This document shows, piece by piece, positions 43,787 to 52,201 of a stretch of 64,000 nucleotides of DNA. The translations under genes were made by a program, and so were the position numbers. The notes beneath the pieces were generated by a model. That model was not told the DNA's origin, ran no database searches, and saw only the letters and a program-made list of their open reading frames with translations. The stretch lies in NCBI GenBank assembly GCA_947475095.1, contig CANJLG010000002.1:1-64000 (forward strand). Reading direction: 5' to 3'. The stretch comes from Flavobacteriales bacterium. Lineage in GTDB: Bacteria > Bacteroidota > Bacteroidia > Flavobacteriales_D > Crocinitomicaceae. How positions within the stretch are numbered: the stretch's first letter is position 1; each line of letters begins with the position of its first letter.

Positions 43787-44518
43787 ATGAAAAAACAACT
43801 TAAACTATTTATTACCCTATCGTTTTTAATGATAGGAGCATTTGCTATTGCTAATACGACTGAAGCCTCCTCAAATAGCACATCTTCTGATATCTCAGCC
43901 TTTGAATTTTTAATGAAAGGTGGGGTGTTTTTAATTCCAATTGGAATACTCTTATTTTATTCCTTAATAGTTATCGTTGAAAAGTATCGGTACATTAGAA
44001 AAATGACACGATATAATGCGAGCTTATTAGCCGATATTAAATCGGATCTTAGTTCAAATAATTTTGAGCAGGCACTAAATACATTAGCAAAAGATAAAAG
44101 CGCTTTTGGAAGTGTTTTAAATGAAGGGGTTTTATCAATGGACCGGCCTTATTTAGAACGTCAATCAAACATGGAAAAAGCCGCAAATATTGAAGTTGGT
44201 AAAATGGAAAAGAATTTAGGGCACTTAGGATTAATCGCCGGAATTGCGCCAACCTTAGGATTTATCGGTACTATTTCAGGGGTAATTAAAATTTTCTACT
44301 CTATTTCAATAACAGAAAATGTTTCGATCAGCAATATTTCTGGTGGACTCTATGAAAAAATGATTAGTTCTGGCTCCGGTTTAGTTGTCGGTATTATCGC
44401 ATTCGCTGGATACCATTTGCTAAACGGTATGATTGATAATTACGCCTTGAATATTCAGAAAGTGAGTTTAGATTTCGCAAACCTTTTTAGACAAAAAAAT
44501 GGCAATAAAGCGCAATAA
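43787..44518 (+). CDS. exbB: ExbB/TolQ-family proton channel protein
   Basis: A 243-residue MotA/TolQ/ExbB protein, the proton-conducting part of a TonB energy complex in the inner membrane. An N-terminal hydrophobic stretch (about 8-22), a transmembrane helix at about 48-66 (GVFLIPIGILLFYSLIVIV), and a helix pair with the family motif GHLGLIAGIAPTLGFIGTISGVIKIF, ending with GSGLVVGIIAFAGYHLL. Overlaps exbD by 20 bases and forms an exbB-exbD-tonB unit. Confidence 0.93.
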   Translation: MKKQLKLFITLSFLMIGAFAIANTTEASSNSTSSDISAFEFLMKGGVFLIPIGILLFYSLIVIVEKYRYIRKMTRYNASLLADIKSDLSSNNFEQALNTLAKDKSAFGSVLNEGVLSMDRPYLERQSNMEKAANIEVGKMEKNLGHLGLIAGIAPTLGFIGTISGVIKIFYSISITENVSISNISGGLYEKMISSGSGLVVGIIAFAGYHLLNGMIDNYALNIQKVSLDFANLFRQKNGNKAQ

Positions 44519-44894
44519 ACGCTTCCATGTCGAAGTGGCTACTTCGGCATTAAGCGACATCATGTTTTTCTTACTTTTATTTTTCTTGATCATTTCAACA
44601 TTGGCCAATCCTAATGTAATAAAGGTTCCTTTGCCAAAATCAGATGCGAATGAAACCACGAATAAGCAGCATGTAACCCTGACAGTAACAGAAGACAAAA
44701 AATACTTTATCTACAAAGAAGAAATTTCAAAGGATCAAGTTGAGGCAAGGCTCGTGGCAGAAACAAAGAAGCTAAAAGATGAAACCGTTGTTTTAAGGAT
44801 TCCTAAAGAATCGCAAGTGCAAGAATTAGTCGATTTATTAGGCCTTGGAATGAAAAACAATTTAAAAATTATTATTGCTACCACTGAAAAATAA
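44499..44894 (+). CDS. exbD: ExbD/TolR-family biopolymer transport protein
   Basis: A 131-residue protein with one N-terminal transmembrane helix (ALSDIMFFLLLFFLIISTLA) holding the conserved proton-path Asp (D20 in ALSDIMFF), then a small periplasmic domain (HVTLTVTEDKKYFIYKEEIS, VLRIPKESQVQELVDLLGLGMK). Starts 20 bases inside exbB, so strong translational coupling is likely. Confidence 0.93.
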   Translation: MAIKRNKRFHVEVATSALSDIMFFLLLFFLIISTLANPNVIKVPLPKSDANETTNKQHVTLTVTEDKKYFIYKEEISKDQVEARLVAETKKLKDETVVLRIPKESQVQELVDLLGLGMKNNLKIIIATTEK

Positions 44895-44971
44895 ATTTCA
44901 ATTGGAGGTGTAATTGTAACGAACCTAATAAAGAGTTGTTAAATATTACCCCGTAATTATAAAAATAATAT

Positions 44972-45694
44972 ATGACCACGATAAGATGGCAAAATACTGA
45001 TGAGAACAAAGAGCGTAAAATCGCCATTGTTGCATCTGCTATGTTTATTTCTTTCCTTTTGATTTCTTCATACTTTATTCGATTATTTATACACATTCCC
45101 CTTCCTGTAGACCTCCCCCCACTTCGATCTGATGAAGTGATAGAAGAATTTAAAATTGATAAAGAGGATATTGAAATAGCACAAACAGGAGGTAGTTCTG
45201 GCGGTGGAACCGAAAATAACGCTCCTGTAAACCAAGTTAAAACAACAAATCCTTCCGTATTGGAAGGCAATGATTTTAGTGGCCCCCCTAAAAACGGAAC
45301 TAATACGGATTCAAATCCTTTTGGTACAGGTGGTACAGGTGGTGGAAATGAAACAGGGCAGGGAAAACTTGGAGGACCTGGCAGAGGAGAAGATGAAGGA
45401 AAAGATGATGGGCCTGGCAAAGGAGAAGGTTCCGGAGAAAATAGAATACGAAAAAATGATCCAATATTAGATAAATTCAAAACGGATGTTGATATAACAA
45501 TAAACCTAAAATTAATCATCAATAGCAGTGGAAAAGTAGTCAGTGCTACCAATATTGCATCCAAAACAACGACAACAGATAACCGTATTATCAACGGAGT
45601 TATCAGCGAAGTAATGAAGCAAGTAAAATATGACGAGAAAAAAAATGCGCGTGATGAATATGTCTATATCACCTGTAAAATCCGTGCACAATAA
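44972..45694 (+). CDS. tonB: TonB-like energy transducer
   Basis: A 240-residue protein: cytoplasmic tail, one transmembrane helix at about 17-37 (IAIVASAMFISFLLISSYFI), then a long periplasmic linker and a C-terminal domain at about 165-240 (TINLKLIINSSGKVVSATNIAS...EVMKQVKYDEKKN.RDEYVYITCKI). The linker is Gly-rich (GGSSGGGT, GTGGTGGGNE, GRGEDEGKDDGPGKGEG) rather than the usual Pro-Glu/Pro-Lys. Follows exbB-exbD, so it very likely energises TonB-dependent receptors such as the one at 9.2 kb. Confidence 0.88.
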   Translation: MTTIRWQNTDENKERKIAIVASAMFISFLLISSYFIRLFIHIPLPVDLPPLRSDEVIEEFKIDKEDIEIAQTGGSSGGGTENNAPVNQVKTTNPSVLEGNDFSGPPKNGTNTDSNPFGTGGTGGGNETGQGKLGGPGRGEDEGKDDGPGKGEGSGENRIRKNDPILDKFKTDVDITINLKLIINSSGKVVSATNIASKTTTTDNRIINGVISEVMKQVKYDEKKNARDEYVYITCKIRAQ

Positions 45695-46907
45695 ATATCA
45701 TCAAACTATTGATTGGCTTTTTCAACAATTTCCTTCGTATCAAGAAATTGGAGCCGAGGCATATAAGCCAGGTTTAGAGCGGGTTGAAAAGCTTTTAAGT
45801 ACGTTTGGCAATCCGCATTTTAAGACAAAAACAATTCATGTTGCAGGCACGAATGGAAAAGGTTCTACCTGTTCATTTATAGCATCCATTCTTACCGAAA
45901 AAGGCGAAAAAGTGGGGCTTTTTACCTCCCCTCATATTTTTGATTTCAAAGAGCGAATACGGATAAATGGTACAACTATTTCTGAGGATGATGTTGTTTC
46001 ATTTTGTGCGAAACTACAAGAAATCGAATTGCCTTTTCAACCCTCCTTTTTTGAAATTACTTTCGTGATGGCAATGGAATACTTTGCTACACAAAATTGC
46101 ACATACGCAATTATAGAAACAGGCTTAGGGGGGCGCTTAGATGCTACCAATGTGGTGCAACCTTTGCTGAGTATCATTACAAATATAGGACTTGACCATC
46201 AACAATTTCTTGGGCATAGCATAGCAGAAATTGCAGCAGAAAAAGCAGGCATTATTAAGAAAAATATCCCTGTATTTGTGGCAGAAGAAACAGCACAAAC
46301 AAAAAATATTTTCTTGACCCACGCCCAAGAAAAGCAAACGAGCATTAATTTTTTAAAGCCTTCCCATACTAAAGTAGACGGCATTGCAAATTACCAACAA
46401 ACAAATCTACAAACAGCGATACAAGCTTTATCGATTATTGACATTGATGTCATTGATGCTGAAGTGAGTTTGGCCCTTAAAAATCTATTTAAGAATACTG
46501 GCCTTTTCGGACGCTTTCAAGAAATCAAAAGCTCCCCAAGAATTATTATAGATGCTGCACACAATGAAGCGGGAATAAAAATCCTATTGAAAGAATTACA
46601 GGATACACCACATGAAAAATTAAAATTTATCGTCGGAAGCAGTGGTGATAAGGACTTGAAGAAACTCATCGCCAATTTACCCCAATCCAGTGAGTTATAT
46701 TTATGTGTTTTCAAAAATGAACGGAGTACTACTTACCATGAACTGTCAGAATTGGCCGCGGAAAATGGCTCAGTAAAAAAAGTATATAAAGAAATAAATC
46801 AAGCCATAAACGAAATAGTTAGCGACACCTTGTCCAACGAAACAATTGTCATCTGCGGAAGCTTTTTCCTCATTAGCGATATTAAACTATCGCTTTTGAA
46901 TCAATGA
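45660..46907 (+). CDS. folC: Folylpolyglutamate synthase/dihydrofolate synthase
   Basis: A Mur-ligase-like enzyme adding glutamate to (dihydro)folate. ATP-binding P-loop HVAGTNGKGSTCSFIASIL, then VGLFTSPHIFDFKERI, YAIIETGLGGRLDATNVV, ITNIGLDHQQFLG, EKAGIIK and IDAAHNEAGI. Start is uncertain: in-frame ATGs lie at 45630, 45645, 45654 and 45660, all inside the 3' end of tonB. I chose 45660 because it gives the smallest overlap (35 bases) and the family usually begins close to the NKYHQTIDWLFQQFP segment. Confidence 0.92.
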   Translation: MSISPVKSVHNKYHQTIDWLFQQFPSYQEIGAEAYKPGLERVEKLLSTFGNPHFKTKTIHVAGTNGKGSTCSFIASILTEKGEKVGLFTSPHIFDFKERIRINGTTISEDDVVSFCAKLQEIELPFQPSFFEITFVMAMEYFATQNCTYAIIETGLGGRLDATNVVQPLLSIITNIGLDHQQFLGHSIAEIAAEKAGIIKKNIPVFVAEETAQTKNIFLTHAQEKQTSINFLKPSHTKVDGIANYQQTNLQTAIQALSIIDIDVIDAEVSLALKNLFKNTGLFGRFQEIKSSPRIIIDAAHNEAGIKILLKELQDTPHEKLKFIVGSSGDKDLKKLIANLPQSSELYLCVFKNERSTTYHELSELAAENGSVKKVYKEINQAINEIVSDTLSNETIVICGSFFLISDIKLSLLNQ

Positions 46908-47019
46908 ATTTTTATCTTTTTTTTTTGACAATTGGAAGTATTGAACTATTTTTATTAGAAATATAGTGCCTTAAAAACAAACTAATTCATTCAAGTGTTA
47001 TTAACTTAAGTAATAAGTA

Positions 47020-47406
47020 ATGATTGACAAGCGAACCATACGTATTGAAATTGAGGTAACTAGTAGTTTTCTAGAACAAGAATCAAGCATCCCAAATGGC
47101 CCATTTCGTTACAGGTACGACGTAAAAATTACCAATCACTTGCCGAATACCGTTCAATTACTAAGGCGATATTGGAAAATTGAGCACGTATTATTAGGAA
47201 ATGCTGAAGTTGAAGGAGAAGGCGTAATAGGTTTTACTCCCCAAATTAATCCTGAAGAAAGTTTTGAATATTCAAGTTTTACAGAATTATTTATGCCCTA
47301 TGGTAAAATGTCTGGTCATTACACCTTTAAAGATTTAGTTTTGGGTGATATTTTTAAGGTAGAAATTCCAGCCTTTGTATTAACCTATCCGATACTACTC
47401 AATTAA
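47020..47406 (+). CDS. apaG: ApaG-domain protein (Co2+/Mg2+ efflux protein ApaG)
   Basis: A 128-residue beta-sandwich protein of the ApaG/DUF525 family: IEIEVTSSFLEQES near the start, FRYRYDVKITNHLPNTVQLLRRYWKIE, EGEGVIGFTPQINPEESFEYSSFTEL, and MPYGKMSGHYTF. The biochemical role is poorly defined. Convergent with rsmG; the 3' ends overlap by 8 bases. Confidence 0.94.
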   Translation: MIDKRTIRIEIEVTSSFLEQESSIPNGPFRYRYDVKITNHLPNTVQLLRRYWKIEHVLLGNAEVEGEGVIGFTPQINPEESFEYSSFTELFMPYGKMSGHYTFKDLVLGDIFKVEIPAFVLTYPILLN

Positions 47407-48022
47407 GTTCTACATGCACCACTTTTTTTGTTTCAAAAAAAGGTTCTTCAAAATAATCGCTTAATGAATAGATTCTATGCTTTTGTTTAACAGTAGACAG
47501 CTCTTCTTTCAAGTCCCCGCCTTTCAAGTAAAGTATACCATTTTTTAGGTTATGTGCTGAATGCTTTTCTATTTTTGAAGATACCCAGCCTATAAATTCG
47601 GGCATTTGTGTAACTGCGCGACTTACAATGAAATGATATTTTCCCTTTACTTCTTCTGCACGCAGATGGTGCGCACTTATATTTTGCAAGCCTAATTCGT
47701 TTGAAATTTCTTTCACCACTTTAATTTTCTTTCCAATCGAATCTACCAATGTAAAATGAACCTCCGGAAATAGAATCGCTAAGGGAATTCCTGGAAAACC
47801 GCCACCTGTTCCAACATCCAATACTTGTGTGTCCTTTTTAAACGAAATAACTTTAGCTATTCCTAAAGAATGAAGTACGTGACGCTCATTAAAATTCTCC
47901 ATGTCTTTCCGTGAAATGACATTAATTTGCTCATTCCAGAAACGGTACAAACTCGGTAATTTTTCGAATTGCTGTGCTTGACTTTTTGAAAGCTCACTAA
48001 AATAAGATTCAATACTTATCAC
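47399..48022 (-). CDS. rsmG: 16S rRNA (guanine527-N7)-methyltransferase
   Basis: A 207-residue SAM-dependent methyltransferase modifying G527 of 16S rRNA. SAM motif QVLDVGTGGGFPGIPLAILFPEVHFTLVDSIGKKIKV, then ISAHHLRAEEVK and FIVSRAVTQMPEFIGW. Last gene of a minus-strand trio (glycosyltransferase, ECF sigma factor, rsmG); it begins one base after the sigma gene stops. Confidence 0.95.
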   Translation of the reverse strand: MISIESYFSELSKSQAQQFEKLPSLYRFWNEQINVISRKDMENFNERHVLHSLGIAKVISFKKDTQVLDVGTGGGFPGIPLAILFPEVHFTLVDSIGKKIKVVKEISNELGLQNISAHHLRAEEVKGKYHFIVSRAVTQMPEFIGWVSSKIEKHSAHNLKNGILYLKGGDLKEELSTVKQKHRIYSLSDYFEEPFFETKKVVHVELN

Positions 48023-48628
48023 TTAAATCGTATCCTTTGTTTTTTCAATCATATTCGCTAGAAAGTCCCTAGCTCGAAATAGCTGCGCTTTAACAGTGCC
48101 CAGTGGCAAGTTTAATTGTTGGGCTATTTCTTCGTAACTAAGCTCTTCAAAGTAACGTTTTTCAACAAGTTCTTTATAACGAGGCTTTAGTTTACTAACC
48201 AATAAACGCATGTGTACTATGCGCTGACCGTATATCAATGATTCCTCTGGATTATGCGTCATTGATTTAGCATCAATGCGACGAGTCTCACCATCTGATG
48301 TAGCGATTCCAGTATCCATACTCAACACTTGAATGCGTTTTTTTCGGATAAAATCGATGCAATTATTTGAAGCAATTTTAAATAACCATGTACTAAAAGC
48401 AAAACTAGGCGAATATTGCTCTAATCGATTAAATGCTTTACCGAAGGCCTCAATCGTTAAATCGTCGGCATCATCTTGGTTCTTTACCATTTTTAACATC
48501 ATAAAATAAATGGATTCACGGTAGCGATCCATTAATTCTGCATAAGCGGCTTGCTTGCCCGATTTTGCAGCCTCAACCAACACTAAATCATGCTTCGCTT
48601 TATCTGATAAATGCTCGTTTTCTACCAT
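48023..48628 (-). CDS. ECF-family RNA polymerase sigma factor
   Basis: A 201-residue ECF sigma factor. Region 2 is at about 25-95 (AYAELMDRYRESIYFMMLKMVKNQDDADDLTIEAFGKAF; FSTWLFKIASNNCIDFIRKKR) and region 4 at about 140-190 (KPRYKELVEKRYFEELSYEEIAQQLNLPLGTVKAQLFRARDFL). Overlaps the glycosyltransferase gene by 7 bases and abuts rsmG; no anti-sigma factor neighbours it. Unlike the carotenoid sigma at 34.5 kb it is embedded among housekeeping-type genes, which suggests constitutive use. Confidence 0.93.
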   Translation of the reverse strand: MVENEHLSDKAKHDLVLVEAAKSGKQAAYAELMDRYRESIYFMMLKMVKNQDDADDLTIEAFGKAFNRLEQYSPSFAFSTWLFKIASNNCIDFIRKKRIQVLSMDTGIATSDGETRRIDAKSMTHNPEESLIYGQRIVHMRLLVSKLKPRYKELVEKRYFEELSYEEIAQQLNLPLGTVKAQLFRARDFLANMIEKTKDTI

Positions 48629-49755
48629 TTTTTATACCTTTTATGATCGGAAAAATTATACAACATCGGCATTAATAATGCATGGCCTAAATCCCACAGC
48701 GGAAAAGCCAATGCAAAACCTTTTTCATTTAATGTTCGAAGGCATTTTCCTTGAATTAACCATTTTACTATGATCATAAATCCAAATAGAATTAAGCTAA
48801 TTGCAAACCATTTCGCATTAAACAACAAAATAACAAATGTTAACCACACCAACAACAAGGATATGGGGTAGATTCCTAACAATGCTTTCTTGATAACCTT
48901 ATATCGACTTGAAGTAGAGTAATGCCTTGTTTTTTGTCTTACCCAACCTTTCCAAGTCTCAGATGCTTTTGAATAACAAAATGTTTGCGGCGAAATCTGT
49001 ATGGTATAGTTTTGATTTACTGCCGCTTCTTGAATAAATAAATCATCGTCCCCAGAGGGTAATGAATAATGAGATTTAAATCCTCTTACGGAATCAAATA
49101 CTTTTTTTGTATAGGCTAAATTTCGACCAACTCCCATGTATGGAATTTTTGCTAAGGCAAATGATAAATAACTTGCGCCAATAAAAGCGGTATCATAACG
49201 AATAATTCTATTTATTATTCCTTTCGTTCTAAAATAAGGCGCATAACCCAATATAATCTGATGATTTTCCGTGAACGTTTCACTCATGATTCGTAACCAT
49301 TGATTGGAGGCAGGTTTACAATCCGCATCAGTAAAAACCATCTTCTCGTATTTTGCCGCTTTTACACCCAAAGTAATAGGAAGTTTTTTTCCAGGTAACA
49401 AATGCTTGTTTTTAGCAATCTCTACAACCTTTAGGTTTTTATGTTGAAGACACAAGGCTTTTAATAACCATGCGCTTTCGTCAACCGATTGATTATTGAC
49501 AATAATCACCTCAAATTCTGGGTAATCTTGCGTAAGGATGAAGGGTAAATTATCATATAAATTATCCGATTCATTTCGAGCTGCAATAATAATACTGATC
49601 GGCAAAAGCGTCGATGCGACGGTTTTTTTTTCCTTAAAAAATGCTAAGCGAAGAAATATGAAAACAACATAACTCAGTTGTATCGCAACAAAAAAGAGGA
49701 AAATTAAAAAAATAACTGAAAAAAGATCCCATGACCAATGGGTAGGAAACAACAT
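48622..49755 (-). CDS. Family 2 glycosyltransferase, membrane protein
   Basis: A 377-residue GT2 enzyme. An N-terminal transmembrane helix (about 10-32) precedes the GT-A domain: ISIIIAARNESDNLYDNL, EVIIVNNQSVDESAW, KMVFTDADCKPAS (DxD-like), GDDDLFIQEAAV and QKTRHYSTSSRY (QxxRW-like). Two or three C-terminal helices follow (IYPISLLLVWLTFVILLF; FAISLILFGFMIIV). Layout is that of a processive polysaccharide synthase or lipid glycosyltransferase; the sugar is unknown. ATG 49755 is preferred to the TTG at 49788. First of the trio with the sigma factor and rsmG. Confidence 0.88.
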   Translation of the reverse strand: MLFPTHWSWDLFSVIFLIFLFFVAIQLSYVVFIFLRLAFFKEKKTVASTLLPISIIIAARNESDNLYDNLPFILTQDYPEFEVIIVNNQSVDESAWLLKALCLQHKNLKVVEIAKNKHLLPGKKLPITLGVKAAKYEKMVFTDADCKPASNQWLRIMSETFTENHQIILGYAPYFRTKGIINRIIRYDTAFIGASYLSFALAKIPYMGVGRNLAYTKKVFDSVRGFKSHYSLPSGDDDLFIQEAAVNQNYTIQISPQTFCYSKASETWKGWVRQKTRHYSTSSRYKVIKKALLGIYPISLLLVWLTFVILLFNAKWFAISLILFGFMIIVKWLIQGKCLRTLNEKGFALAFPLWDLGHALLMPMLYNFSDHKRYKKW

Positions 49756-49800
49756 AACACTTGAATTTTTACAAAGATGAGGTAGCAAATTAAATACACC

Positions 49801-49808
49801 TATCTTTG
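49801..49808 (+). promoter_or_regulatory. -7 promoter element (TATCTTTG) for tgt
   Basis: TAnnTTTG match 24 bp upstream of the ATG at 49833. It overlaps the in-frame TTG at 49806, which is therefore not the start. Confidence 0.6.
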
Positions 49809-49832
49809 CTTTACTTTTTTTTCAACATTCTT

Positions 49833-50963
49833 ATGCACTTTGAACTACTCCAGGAAGATAAAGATACCTCAGCGCGTCTTGGATTAATCCATACCGATCA
49901 TGGTAGCATCACCACGCCGATTTTCATGCCCGTTGGCACTGTTGGAAGCGTTAAAGGTGTCCATCAACAAGAACTAAGAGATGATATTGGCGCCCAAATA
50001 ATTCTTGGAAATACCTATCATTTATTTTTACGCCCCGGTGTTGAGATCATTGAAAAAGCAGGAGGCTTGCATCAATTCATTGGCTGGGAACGCCCAATGC
50101 TTACCGATAGTGGTGGATACCAAGTTTACTCCCTATCAGGATCAAGGAAAATAAAAGAAGAAGGCGTTACGTTTCAATCGCACCTTAATGGGAGCTACTT
50201 ATTTTTTTCACCAGAAACAGCCATTGACATGCAGCGAAGCATTGGGGCAGATATTATCATGGCTTTTGACGAATGTACCCCATATCCGTGTGATTATAGT
50301 TATGCTAAAAATTCAATGGAACTTACACACCGATGGTTAAAACGATGTGATGACCATATGAACAATACGCGACCACTTTATGATTATGAACAGACCTTAT
50401 TCCCTATTGTACAAGGGAGCACATATAAAGATTTAAGAACAATTTCAGCAGAAACCATCGCTCAATATGGTAAGATCGGTAATGCAATTGGAGGTTTATC
50501 CGTTGGGGAACCTGAGGATGAATTATACGCAATGACAGAACACGTTTGTCAAATTTTACCAAAAGATAAAGCGCGCTACTTAATGGGCGTAGGAACACCC
50601 TGGAATATCCTAGAGTGCATAGCACTAGGAATCGACATGTTTGATTGTGTAATGCCAAGTCGAAATGCACGACATGGTATGCTTTTCACCTGGGAAGGAA
50701 CCTTAAATATAAAAAATAAAAAGTGGGCAGATGATTTTAGTCCCATTGATCCAACTTCAAAAGTTTGGGTAGACCAAGTATATACAAAGGCGTATTTAAG
50801 GCATTTAATAAGTTCCAAAGAATACCTCGGAATTCAAATTGCGACCATTCATAATTTAGCCTTTTACCTTGAATTAGTTGATCAAGCAAGGCAGCATATT
50901 AAAGCCGGCGACTTTTTGACATGGAAAAATACGATGGTAAAACAACTTTCTCAAAAAAGATAA
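49833..50963 (+). CDS. tgt: tRNA-guanine transglycosylase lacking the canonical zinc cysteines
   Basis: A 376-residue Tgt that swaps G34 for preQ1 in queuosine tRNAs. The base-exchange core is intact: LTDSGGYQVYSLSG with a catalytic Asp, GIDMFDCVMPSRNARHGMLF with the nucleophile Asp, and GGLSVGEPEDE. The zinc site is altered: where bacterial Tgt has DPxCxCYTCxxYSRAYLRHL, this reads DPTSKVWVDQVYTKAYLRHL, losing all three Cys, while the later His (ATIHNLAFYLELV) remains. The ATG at 49833 is chosen because the longer reading starts inside the promoter. Followed 3 bp later by an LptF/G-type permease gene. Confidence 0.93.
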   Translation: MHFELLQEDKDTSARLGLIHTDHGSITTPIFMPVGTVGSVKGVHQQELRDDIGAQIILGNTYHLFLRPGVEIIEKAGGLHQFIGWERPMLTDSGGYQVYSLSGSRKIKEEGVTFQSHLNGSYLFFSPETAIDMQRSIGADIIMAFDECTPYPCDYSYAKNSMELTHRWLKRCDDHMNNTRPLYDYEQTLFPIVQGSTYKDLRTISAETIAQYGKIGNAIGGLSVGEPEDELYAMTEHVCQILPKDKARYLMGVGTPWNILECIALGIDMFDCVMPSRNARHGMLFTWEGTLNIKNKKWADDFSPIDPTSKVWVDQVYTKAYLRHLISSKEYLGIQIATIHNLAFYLELVDQARQHIKAGDFLTWKNTMVKQLSQKR

Positions 50964-50966
50964 GGC

Positions 50967-52043
50967 ATGCTGAAAATCCTCGATAAATACATTATCAGAA
51001 AGTTTTTAAGCACTTTCTTTTTTATGTTGGGGATTATTATGCTATTCGCTGTTGTTTTTGATGTATCTGAAAAACTAAGCGAATTTATCTCGCATCGCGC
51101 GCCATTTTCCGCCATTATTTTTGAATATTATTTGGGCTTCATCATTTTTCATGGCAACATGTTTTCATCGATGATTATTTTTATTTCAGTGATTTGGTTT
51201 ACCGCTAAAATGGCTCAGGACACTGAAATAATTCCAATGTGGTTCAGTGGTAGGCCAATTAATCGATTCTTAAGGCCCTATATTATTGCCTCAACGATCC
51301 TTATGGTTTTATCCTTGGTGTTAAACCATTTTATTGTGCCACGAACCAATAAGATACGATTAGAATTTGAAGAAAAATATTACCGCGATGTAATGACGGT
51401 AGAAAATTATCATGCCGAATATCCGGGCAATCAAATTGTTTATTTTTCTAATTACTCCAACCAAGAAGACGAAGTAAAAGATTTAGTCGTTCAGCAATGG
51501 AACGATAGCATGCAACCCTGCTTTTTCTTAAAAGCGCGAAAAGCAAAAAACATTCGAGGTACCAACAAGTGGATTCTAACGGATGTCTATGAAAAACACT
51601 TAGACTTTCCAAAAGGCACCTTAATTCATGCTGCAAAAAAAGACACCCTTTTTAATTTTCAAATCGATGAAATGTCACAACGTGAAAATATAGCTGAAAC
51701 AATGACTTATAGTGAATTAACCAAAATGATTCAACGCGAAAAGTTTAAAGGCTCTGCCTTTGTGCCTTATTATGAAATAGAATTATACCAACGTACCTCT
51801 TATCCATTTGCTACTTATATTCTTACAATAATTGGCGTTGCTGTTTCGTCAAGAAAAAAACGTGGTGGCGTTGGTATAAATATCGCCATTGGATTAGGTT
51901 TTGTTTTCGTTTATATATTCTCCATGAAGGTAATGGCAGTTGCGGCCATAAAAATTGGCTTTCCCGCCTACATATCGGTTTGGATTCCAAATATCTTATT
52001 TGCCATTGTAGCTCTATTTCTATTTAGGTCCGCTCAAAAATAA
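50967..52043 (+). CDS. LptF/LptG-family permease (YjgP/YjgQ)
   Basis: A 358-residue inner-membrane permease of the LPS export ABC transporter family. Six transmembrane helices are visible: about 15-35, 55-80 and 97-117 at the N-terminus, and three more from about 275 to the end (YPFATYILTIIGVAVSSRKKRGG; IGLGFVFVYIFSMKVMAVA; IPNILFAIVALFLF). The beta-rich periplasmic jellyroll sits between. Starts MLKILDKYIIRKFLSTFFFML, the usual family opening. Three bases after tgt, an arrangement seen in other flavobacteria. Confidence 0.93.
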   Translation: MLKILDKYIIRKFLSTFFFMLGIIMLFAVVFDVSEKLSEFISHRAPFSAIIFEYYLGFIIFHGNMFSSMIIFISVIWFTAKMAQDTEIIPMWFSGRPINRFLRPYIIASTILMVLSLVLNHFIVPRTNKIRLEFEEKYYRDVMTVENYHAEYPGNQIVYFSNYSNQEDEVKDLVVQQWNDSMQPCFFLKARKAKNIRGTNKWILTDVYEKHLDFPKGTLIHAAKKDTLFNFQIDEMSQRENIAETMTYSELTKMIQREKFKGSAFVPYYEIELYQRTSYPFATYILTIIGVAVSSRKKRGGVGINIAIGLGFVFVYIFSMKVMAVAAIKIGFPAYISVWIPNILFAIVALFLFRSAQK

Positions 52044-52049
52044 TGGCAT

Positions 52050-52101
52050 AACTACGTATAATTACTTAGACATTTATTAAAACTACGTATGCCTTACTTA
52101 G
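52050..52101. promoter_or_regulatory. Paired 20-21-nt direct repeats between the permease and subtilase genes
   Basis: AACTACGTAT-AA-TTACTTAG (52050-52069) and AACTACGTAT-GCC-TTACTTAG (52081-52101) differ only in the spacer, and are 31 bp apart, about three helical turns. They lie 100-150 bp upstream of the subtilase ATG. The form suits tandem binding of a dimeric transcription factor. Confidence 0.55.
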
Positions 52102-52149
52102 TAAGTAAGTGTATTTTGACTCATCACCTTTCAAATAGCTTCTTGGGAC

Positions 52150-52182
52150 TTGTTTAAATCAGCTTGATTTGTATCGTAAACA
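52150..52182 (+). promoter_or_regulatory. Candidate ECF-type promoter of the subtilase gene
   Basis: TTGTTTAA (52150-52157) and, after a 10-bp gap, TTTGTATCGTAAACA (52168-52182). The 15-nt second motif is identical to 34483-34497, just upstream of the carotenoid-operon sigma gene, where TTGTTTAA also occurs nearby. Shared use of one alternative sigma factor is a reasonable inference. Confidence 0.5.
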
Positions 52183-52201
52183 ACAAACAAAAACTAGCAC
52201 C

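Noticed and set aside
44878-45594. 238-codon minus-strand ORF opposite tonB
   Set aside because: It arises from the Gly-rich linker codons (Pro/Ser-rich in reverse) and the tonB frame has clear TonB features.
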